A DNA stretch of 12,295 bases from Promethearchaeota archaeon (GTDB lineage: Archaea; Asgardarchaeota; Lokiarchaeia; Sigynarchaeales; SOKP01): NCBI GenBank assembly GCA_014730295.1, contig WJIN01000492.1:1-12295 (forward strand), read 5' to 3'. Position numbers and translations under genes: made by a program. How positions within the stretch are numbered: the stretch's first letter is position 1; each line of letters opens with the position of its first letter. A model generated the notes under the pieces. It had not been told where the DNA came from. It made no database searches and saw only the letters and a program-made list of their open reading frames with translations. This document shows, in pieces, positions 6,722-12,295 of this stretch.

Positions 6722-8228
6722 GCACTGCGAGTCATGCGTGTATGTGCCGCCGGGCCTTGTCGATGACATATCGAAACAGGGCGTACTGCGGTGGGAAGAC
6801 CCGCGGGGCGAGCATACGGTTCGCCTGACGTATCCGATACTGGCCCCCGCGACCGTGCGAGCGATTCAGAACCGTTTGCGCTCCGCGCGAGAAGAGTATC
6901 TCGTACCTATGACGACCCAACGGATTGCGGGCGACTGCGCCCGCGCGGCCCGACTCTGGTGTGACCCTGCTTTCGAGCTGCGCCGCAAGGCGGAAGCCCT
7001 ACTCCCGGTAATAACCGGCTTTTCATCCGAAATGGTCACGCGCACATTGGATTCGATGATGCTCGGACTGACCGAGGAATCGCTCATGGGCATGGTTTGC
7101 GGTGAGCTTGGCTGCGCCGAGGCACTGGATCGGTTCATTTATCGCGAGGGAACCGCATACCGCTCCATGGCTATGGGCCCCGGACTCGTTACTGAGGTGT
7201 TTTCGGGCAATGTTCCGGGGCTTCCGGTCTTGAGCATCATCTGCGGATTGCTCACCAAGTCCGCGGTCTTCGGCAAATGCGCGACCGGTGAACCGTTATT
7301 CCCCGCGCTCTTCGCTCGAACATTGCGGGAAATCGGCAGTCCGCTCGCTCACGCGCTGGCCATCCTCTATTGGGAAGGCGGCAACGAAGAGATTGAACGT
7401 GCCGCGTTCTCCGGAGCTGATGCGATAATCGCCTACGGCGGTCCCGAGGCTATCGCGGGTATACGCCGAGGCATTCCCGCCGAAACGCGGTTCGTGCCCT
7501 ATGGACACAAGATTAGCTTCGGCGTTGTCAGTGCCGCGAGACTAACGTCTGCTACTCTCTCGACGCTTGCAAAGGCGGCTGCACGGGACACGGCGGTTTT
7601 CGACCAGCAGGGATGCCTTTCACCGCATGCCGTCTTCGTCCAGAACGGCGCGGAAGTACCGCCGAAGGCCTTTGCCGAGGCTCTGGGCGTCGAGCTCGAA
7701 TCGCTCGCCCACGAACTTCCGCGTGGTACGCTTTCCCAGCACGAAGCTATCGAGATGCAGAATACACGCGCTCGCGCACTGTTCTCAGCGATTAAAGGAG
7801 ACTCGGTCACCCTTTTCGCATCTGAAGGTAACCTACAGTGGACGGTTATTCACGACGAATCCGGCGTTTTCACGCCCTCCTGCCTGAACCGGGTCGTACG
7901 AGTCGTTCCTTTCAACACATTCGAGGACCTGCTCACCCTCGTCGCGCCGCTCCGCGGTTTCCTGCAGACCGTGGGATGCGCGGTGTCCCGCGCTGAGAGC
8001 CTGGAGCTCGGGCTTGCACTCGGAGCGATGGGCGCAACCCGCTTTGTTCCGCTTGGAACGATGACCGATGTCACCACCGATTGGCACCACGACGGACGAT
8101 ACAACATACTCGACTTGGTCTATTGGGTCGACATTGTGGAGGAGTGTGGAGCGGATGTGTCGCGTGGTGGTGAGAACGGCGATGCGCTCTCCCGTGTTTC
8201 GGCCAATGAAGGGCGGTGTACCCGATGA
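6714..8228 (+). CDS. LuxC-type acyl-CoA/acyl-protein reductase (PF05893)
   Basis: This 504-residue protein belongs to the LuxC family, distant aldehyde-dehydrogenase-fold reductases that take an acyl group from LuxE, hold it on a cysteine and reduce it with NADPH to the aldehyde. The FSGNVPGLP segment (GNVP at 165-168) matches the family's nucleotide-binding region, and DQQGCLSPH puts the likely catalytic nucleophile at Cys301. The C-terminal part contains the LGTM motif and a tryptophan/histidine-rich stretch (TTDWHHDGRYNILDLVYWVD) often seen near LuxC ends. GGAAGGAG lies before the ATG. The overlap with the synthetase gene indicates coupled translation and stoichiometric production. The expected step is reductive release of a thioester-bound chain to an aldehyde, which could then be reduced, condensed or transaminated. 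The last 4 bp overlap the MFS start. Confidence 0.87.
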   Translation: MGEHCESCVYVPPGLVDDISKQGVLRWEDPRGEHTVRLTYPILAPATVRAIQNRLRSAREEYLVPMTTQRIAGDCARAARLWCDPAFELRRKAEALLPVITGFSSEMVTRTLDSMMLGLTEESLMGMVCGELGCAEALDRFIYREGTAYRSMAMGPGLVTEVFSGNVPGLPVLSIICGLLTKSAVFGKCATGEPLFPALFARTLREIGSPLAHALAILYWEGGNEEIERAAFSGADAIIAYGGPEAIAGIRRGIPAETRFVPYGHKISFGVVSAARLTSATLSTLAKAAARDTAVFDQQGCLSPHAVFVQNGAEVPPKAFAEALGVELESLAHELPRGTLSQHEAIEMQNTRARALFSAIKGDSVTLFASEGNLQWTVIHDESGVFTPSCLNRVVRVVPFNTFEDLLTLVAPLRGFLQTVGCAVSRAESLELGLALGAMGATRFVPLGTMTDVTTDWHHDGRYNILDLVYWVDIVEECGADVSRGGENGDALSRVSANEGRCTR

Positions 8229-9418
8229 AATCATGCGCGGCTCTTCACTCTCTCCTCCGCGATCGCCGACTCATGGTCCTGGCGACGACGGTCGTGTTGG
8301 TGATGTCGAGCATGTCGGCCATACCGATAGTGCTCAGGGAGATCTCGGTCGCACTCTCGGTCTCCGAACATAGCGCGGCCCGGGTCATACCATCATATAT
8401 GGCGGGTTACTTTCTCGGCTCGGTTCTCTATACGCTCTTTTCTTCCCGTATCGGGCCGACGGTACTCACGCGATACTTGCTCATGCTCTTCGTGGTCAGC
8501 AACCTGTTCGCCGCGGCGACATCATCGGTACTTGTCCTTACAGTCGCCCGTTTCGTATCAGGCATTGCTTCCTCGTCATTCGTCCCCTTTACACTCTACT
8601 ATTTGTCCAAGAACCGCGGCAAGTCCGGTTCCGCGGTAGGAACGGTTTTCGCGCTGTCGACCGCCGGAGGACTGATTGGCTCACTTGTCGCGGGACTCGT
8701 TCCCTGGCGGGCGGCGTTCCTAATTCCCGCCCTGCTCGGAGCGGTACTCGTGGCGCTCGGCTGGAAAGACCGGAATGCATCCGAAAGAGCACTTGCTCGT
8801 CCGGACAGGCGGTTCACTCTGTCGCTGTTCCGCCATGGCGAGGTGTGCATGCTCTTGCTCTACATATTCGCACTGCGCACCATGTCGGTCATGGTCTACA
8901 CGTGGATGGGCACGCACCTGCAGGTTGAGAACGGATGGACAAAAGCAATGGTTTCGTTGTTCTATCTTACCGCCGGTCTTCTCGCTGTCGTCGGCAGTAT
9001 GGCTGGGGGGCTGCTGTTGGACCGTATGCGTGGACGTGGAGCGCTCACAGTGTTCGGTTTTCTGTTCGTGTTGTTCTTCGTCGGCTTCTGCTGGGAGCGC
9101 CATGTCGCCCTCGTACCATTGCTGATGTTCGGAGCGTTGTTCGGCTCGGCTCGCCAGGGAATGCATGTCTCCTTTATCGGGCTGCTCTCACGCGCCGACG
9201 ATACCATACGCGCGGCGTCTCTCGGAATGAATAGCGTTGTGGTATTCCTGGCGAACACTCTCGGCTCGGCAGGAATCATCCGCGCGACCAAAATGATTTC
9301 CTTTGAACAGGTTATGCTCGGACTCGGGTGCCTGTTCGTTGTGTGCTACGCAACACTACTGTCGCGCAGAAATCTTATCTACAGAATCGAGAGGGGAACA
9401 CACATGACAAATGCCTAA
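8225..9418 (+). CDS. Major facilitator superfamily transporter
   Basis: The 397-residue hydrophobic protein shows about 12 predicted membrane segments in two halves, the usual length and layout of MFS exporters. The first segment is near residues 16-36. A motif A-like loop is present in the second half (GGLLLDRMRGRG). The first-half equivalent (FSSRIGP) is degenerate. A basic, hydrophilic stretch separates the halves around the centre. I chose ATG 8225 because it forms an ATGA overlap with the reductase stop and has AAGGGCGG eight to nine bases upstream; a GTG at 8216 would add three residues but lies inside that ribosome site. The substrate cannot be read from sequence. Co-translation with the LuxC-like reductase suggests export of the pathway product or self-protection. 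Confidence 0.88.
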   Translation: MKSCAALHSLLRDRRLMVLATTVVLVMSSMSAIPIVLREISVALSVSEHSAARVIPSYMAGYFLGSVLYTLFSSRIGPTVLTRYLLMLFVVSNLFAAATSSVLVLTVARFVSGIASSSFVPFTLYYLSKNRGKSGSAVGTVFALSTAGGLIGSLVAGLVPWRAAFLIPALLGAVLVALGWKDRNASERALARPDRRFTLSLFRHGEVCMLLLYIFALRTMSVMVYTWMGTHLQVENGWTKAMVSLFYLTAGLLAVVGSMAGGLLLDRMRGRGALTVFGFLFVLFFVGFCWERHVALVPLLMFGALFGSARQGMHVSFIGLLSRADDTIRAASLGMNSVVVFLANTLGSAGIIRATKMISFEQVMLGLGCLFVVCYATLLSRRNLIYRIERGTHMTNA

Positions 9419-9484
9419 TGCCGTTCACGGTCAGGTGATTCCTCATTCTATCAGTTTAACCGAATACAAACGGAGAAACGCTGT
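9419..9484 (+). promoter_or_regulatory. 66-bp gap before the ABC transporter genes
   Basis: This is the largest gap in the gene array. It opens with a small dyad, CCGT-TC-ACGG (9421-9430), too weak and without a T-run to count as a terminator. It then becomes AT-richer, and a poor promoter match can be drawn (TTCACG at 9424 and TATCAG at 9449, spacing 19). Either read-through from the MFS gene or a weak internal promoter for the ABC-ketosynthase part is possible. GGAG at 9472-9475 is the ribosome site of the permease. Confidence 0.25.
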
Positions 9485-10630
9485 ATGTTCCAATACGTCA
9501 TTAGTAACATCCTCAGGCAGAAGGCCAAGAGTGTTCTGCTCGTGGTAGGAATCTCGGCCCTTGTGTCGATGGTTATCTGCATTACGGGGATAGTGTCCTA
9601 CCAGTTGCGCAATGCGGAGCTTCATTCCGCGGTAACTGCGGGTCGCGTTGTAGTACAGCCACAGTACACAGGGACCACATTCCCCCCTTCAACGCGGGAG
9701 CTTCCCGAAGAGGAATTTGAGGCCGTCGAGTCGGCCGGCGAGTTTCAGCCTCATTTGTCCACACCAGTGCTCTTTCACATTGTAGAACCGCCCGAATACC
9801 CGACCGGCCCGCCATTGCAGCTTCTCGTCGGACTGCGCCCCGGCGCCATAAAGGCGATCACTGGTGATGCGGCTCACGAAACCAAGACCATCAAGGGCGA
9901 GCTTGCCTTGCCGAGCGAAAACCATGTCGTGCTTGGGAACCGCACCTTTCAGCGGCTCAAGGAGGAAAATCCCGACATTGGTGTCGGCTCAACCGTGGAG
10001 CTGATGGGCGAAACCTTTACGGTGAGCGGTGTCCTCGATGTTTCGAACGATCAAATGGTGGATTTTACCTATATCATAGATCTGAAGAAAGCGCAGGAGA
10101 TATTCGACAAGCCCGGTTTCGTCTCCTCCTTCGTGCTTACACTCGAAGACGTTTCCAAGCTATCCGAAACCAGCGACAGAATAAATGCACTCGGCGAGAA
10201 CTACGCGCTCATTACCAATGAAACCATGGCGCAGAACGTCGAGGAGGGCATCAAGCTCTTCAAGAGCCTGGTGGTCACTATCTCAACCGTCGTCATCCTC
10301 GTTTCAACCATCATGATAATGACCGTGATGCTTCTCAGTATTCGTGAGCGTACCAGAGATATCGGCATATTCCGCGCCCTGGGTATGCCGAACAGCAGAA
10401 TCATCATGTTGGTGTTCTGGGAGATATTCATAATCGCATCGCTCGGCTGCCTAATCGGCGGCGCTGTCTCATCGTACGTTCTCAAATACCAAATGCTTTT
10501 CGACCTGTTCGATTTTGGGCATATAGTCAAGGTCGTACCCTTGGCACTCCTTCTGTCGGTGCTCTCGTCGATAGTACCTGCTCTCCGTATCGTGAAAATC
10601 AACCCAATCGAGGCGCTCCACTATGAATAA
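9485..10630 (+). CDS. MacB/LolCE/FtsX-type ABC transporter permease
   Basis: The 381-residue protein has the four-helix layout of the type VII (MacB/LolCE) exporter family. TM1 is at about 16-40, followed by a large extracytoplasmic domain (about 41-260, MacB-PCD-like), then TM2 (262-285), TM3 (306-332) and TM4 (350-369). The cytoplasmic coupling segment RERTRDIGIFRALGMP (287-302) and the C-terminal KINPIEAL motif are family hallmarks. Such permeases do not usually move substrate through a membrane channel; they transmit ATPase motion to the periplasm to extrude lipoproteins, peptides, antibiotics or lipids. No membrane-fusion protein or outer-membrane channel gene is present in the window. 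The 3' end overlaps the ATPase gene by 8 bp, so the two form one transporter. In this cluster it likely exports or confers tolerance to the product. Confidence 0.9.
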   Translation: MFQYVISNILRQKAKSVLLVVGISALVSMVICITGIVSYQLRNAELHSAVTAGRVVVQPQYTGTTFPPSTRELPEEEFEAVESAGEFQPHLSTPVLFHIVEPPEYPTGPPLQLLVGLRPGAIKAITGDAAHETKTIKGELALPSENHVVLGNRTFQRLKEENPDIGVGSTVELMGETFTVSGVLDVSNDQMVDFTYIIDLKKAQEIFDKPGFVSSFVLTLEDVSKLSETSDRINALGENYALITNETMAQNVEEGIKLFKSLVVTISTVVILVSTIMIMTVMLLSIRERTRDIGIFRALGMPNSRIIMLVFWEIFIIASLGCLIGGAVSSYVLKYQMLFDLFDFGHIVKVVPLALLLSVLSSIVPALRIVKINPIEALHYE

Positions 10631-11366
10631 GAACTACCAGTTCCGGATGGAGAACATCTATAAGACCTACATAATGGGCTCGGTCACTGTCGAAGTCCTC
10701 AGAGGCCTTTCGATTTCCGTTGAAAAGGGCACGACGAATGCGGTCATTGGTCCGAGCGGTTCCGGCAAATCGACCTTCCTGAACATCCTCGGCACGATGG
10801 ACACACCGACATCCGGCGAATATCAGTTCGAGGGCAGATCGGTCAGTGGGCTGTCCGACAGGGAGCGCACGCGGCTCCGTGCAGAGCATCTCGGTTTCGT
10901 CTTCCAGAACTACAACCTGATCCCCTCTCTGAACGTATTCCACAACGTGGCCGTACCGCTCCACATCTTGAACGAGGACCGGAAGACAATTGCCGCTAAG
11001 GTCGGCAAGGTGCTCGAGGAGGTCGGGCTATCCCATCGTCGAAACCACCACCCCAGCGAGCTGTCGGGTGGTGAGAGGCAGCGTGTGGCCATCGCTCGGG
11101 CGATTCTGAAGGACTGCTCGCTAATCATAGCGGACGAGCCAACGGGAAACCTTGATGAGAAGACCAGCATCGACATCGTCAGGCTGCTCTGTCGCATCAA
11201 CGAACAGCGAGGGACGACACTGCTGGTTGTCACACACGATGTCGAGTTGACCTGCCATTTCCAGACCACGTTTCGTATGAAGGACGGGCGGATTGCGCAG
11301 GAATCAAAGAGTGGCGCGGAAGCAAAGCGGGAATGTGCCGAGCCGCAACGCACGAAATCTTGTTGA
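10623..11366 (+). CDS. MacB/LolD-type ABC transporter ATP-binding protein
   Basis: A complete nucleotide-binding domain of 247 residues. Walker A is GPSGSGKST (43-51), the Q-loop Gln is at 95 in FQNYNL, the signature is LSGGE (147-151), Walker B is LIIADE ending at Asp171-Glu172, the D-loop is GNLD, and the switch His is at 205 (THD). The FQNYNL and EPTGNLD wording is characteristic of the LolD/MacB/FtsE subfamily, matching the permease just upstream. The last about 20 residues are a charged, Lys/Glu/Arg-rich tail ending in Cys, outside the conserved domain. The start ATG overlaps the permease end by 8 bp, with a GAGG-type ribosome site inside the permease gene. It acts at the inner face of the membrane as a dimer driving the permease. 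Confidence 0.95.
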   Translation: MNKNYQFRMENIYKTYIMGSVTVEVLRGLSISVEKGTTNAVIGPSGSGKSTFLNILGTMDTPTSGEYQFEGRSVSGLSDRERTRLRAEHLGFVFQNYNLIPSLNVFHNVAVPLHILNEDRKTIAAKVGKVLEEVGLSHRRNHHPSELSGGERQRVAIARAILKDCSLIIADEPTGNLDEKTSIDIVRLLCRINEQRGTTLLVVTHDVELTCHFQTTFRMKDGRIAQESKSGAEAKRECAEPQRTKSC

Positions 11367-11388
11367 CATGAATCGAAAGAAGGAACAC

Positions 11389-12295
11389 ATGAAAAGGCGA
11401 GTTGTCATGACCGGAGCGGGTGTCATTACCCCCTGCGGACTGGACGTCGCATCGTTCTGGGAGAACTCCCGCTCAGGGAAATCCTACGTTTCGAGCGTCG
11501 CTGATGAGCAGGACTTCCCATTCAACTCCCGCGTAGCGGGCAAGATAAGAGACTTTGATTGGAACGACCATGGCATCACCGAGAGCGAGGCGGAGCAAAT
11601 GGGACGCCCCGCGCAGTTCGCCGTTGCTGCGGCGCGGCAGGCTATTGCCGACTCGGGTCTCGAGCTCGACGATGAGCTCCGGGGGCGAGCTGGGGTGTGC
11701 ATTGCATCGGCGATTGCCGATACCCCGGCAGCCGAGCGAGTGTTCGCACGAATCAAGGATTCCATCTATGCATCCCATGACATCAGTCAGGACGTCGACA
11801 GGCACCTGTTCCAGAAGGCGATGTTCAATGCCATCGCCACTACTCTCTCCGGGCGCTTTGGCTTGCATGGCGAAGCGTTTGTCATGTCCACGGGATGTAC
11901 TGGTGGGATCGATGCCGTCGGATACGGGTTCGAAACTATCGCTCACGGCGACGCGGATGTGATGCTTGTCGGCGGTTCGGATGCGCCGCTTACCGGGATA
12001 AGTTATTCCTCCTTTGATGCGATCTCGGCGACTTCGCAGAAAAACGACGACCCTTCAAGGGCCTCTTCTCCTTTTGACATTACTCGTGACGGCTTTGTGC
12101 TCGGCGAGGGATGTGGGATGATTGTGCTGGAGGAATACGAGCATGCGTTGGCGCGTGGCGCCTTTGTGTATGCCGAAGTGAAGGGATATGATTCCCTCTC
12201 GAATGCATGGCACATGACCGACCTGCCGAAGGACGGCTCGCCGCTGGCCCACTTGTTTCGTCGAGTCATGGATGACGCGGGAGTGCGTCCGGAGG
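11389..12295 (+). CDS. Type II PKS-like beta-ketoacyl synthase (KS-alpha), 3' truncated by window edge
   Basis: The first 302 codons of a KAS-II-like ketosynthase are present (about 420 residues expected). It opens with MKRRVVMTGAGV. The nucleophile is Cys170 in STGCTGGIDAVG, closer to the STGCTSGLDSVG of aromatic type II PKS KS-alpha subunits than to the TACTSG of FabF. Flanks agree: RPAQFAVAAARQA, then DAPLTG...FDAISAT..NDDP..AS.PFD.TRDGFVLGEG, and SNAWHMT. The Cys is present, so it is not a chain-length factor. The catalytic His motifs lie beyond the edge. ATG 11389 has AAGGA four bases upstream; the in-frame ATG 11368 has no ribosome site. It would condense acyl and malonyl-ACP units. A chain-length factor and ACP are expected next but are not in the window. 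An aryl-polyene or other FabF-like KS remains an alternative. Confidence 0.88.
   Translation, partial: MKRRVVMTGAGVITPCGLDVASFWENSRSGKSYVSSVADEQDFPFNSRVAGKIRDFDWNDHGITESEAEQMGRPAQFAVAAARQAIADSGLELDDELRGRAGVCIASAIADTPAAERVFARIKDSIYASHDISQDVDRHLFQKAMFNAIATTLSGRFGLHGEAFVMSTGCTGGIDAVGYGFETIAHGDADVMLVGGSDAPLTGISYSSFDAISATSQKNDDPSRASSPFDITRDGFVLGEGCGMIVLEEYEHALARGAFVYAEVKGYDSLSNAWHMTDLPKDGSPLAHLFRRVMDDAGVRPE

Noticed and set aside
5576..8228. Bioluminescence (lux) operon
   Set aside because: Only LuxE- and LuxC-type genes are present. There is no luciferase LuxA/LuxB or LuxD, and the neighbours point to biosynthesis.
11389..12295. Housekeeping FabF of fatty acid synthesis
   Set aside because: The GCTGGIDAVG active-site context and the flanking segments resemble KS-alpha more than FabF, and no fab genes adjoin it within the window.

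Overview
The window reads as the left part of a biosynthetic gene cluster for a secondary metabolite or specialised lipid. About 1.5 kb with no convincing gene is followed by nine same-strand genes that run off the right edge. Base composition looks like the mid to high 50s % GC by eye, below a typical streptomycete. The mix of cobalamin-type radical SAM enzymes, a 2x[4Fe-4S] DUF362 protein and a MacB/LolCE-like exporter suggests an anaerobic or microaerophilic bacterium, perhaps Gram-negative and perhaps from a poorly cultured phylum. There is no rRNA, tRNA or housekeeping marker to fix the taxon.

Layout. 1-1535: gene-poor DNA with candidate control elements. These are an inverted repeat followed by TATAAT (493-520), a 10-bp-arm inverted repeat (644-673), a TATAAT box buried in a dyad (1178-1192), a strong hairpin (1326-1377) and a 21-codon ORF with a good Shine-Dalgarno (1389-1454). 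1536-5576: two B12-binding-type radical SAM proteins flanking a DUF362 ferredoxin-like protein. 5576-8228: a LuxE-type acyl-protein synthetase and a LuxC-type acyl reductase. 8225-9418: an MFS transporter. 9485-11366: an ABC permease and its ATPase. 11389-edge: a ketosynthase, cut by the window end, whose active-site motif and flanks match the KS-alpha of type II polyketide synthases better than FabF.

The first six genes (1536-9418) overlap or nearly touch (ATGA overlaps, one TAATG, one 8-bp overlap, one 7-bp gap), so they probably form one translationally coupled operon. A 66-bp gap precedes the ABC pair, and the ketosynthase follows after 22 bp.

Working model (inference): a type II PKS, whose chain-length factor, ACP and other parts should lie just right of the window, builds an acyl chain. 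LuxE activates a free carboxylic acid as an acyl-adenylate and then an acyl-cysteine, and LuxC reduces it to an aldehyde. The two radical SAM enzymes methylate, cyclise or rearrange the chain with electrons possibly supplied by the DUF362 protein. The MFS and MacB-like pumps export the product or protect the producer. I do not recognise this gene combination as a characterised pathway; it is the main item of interest.
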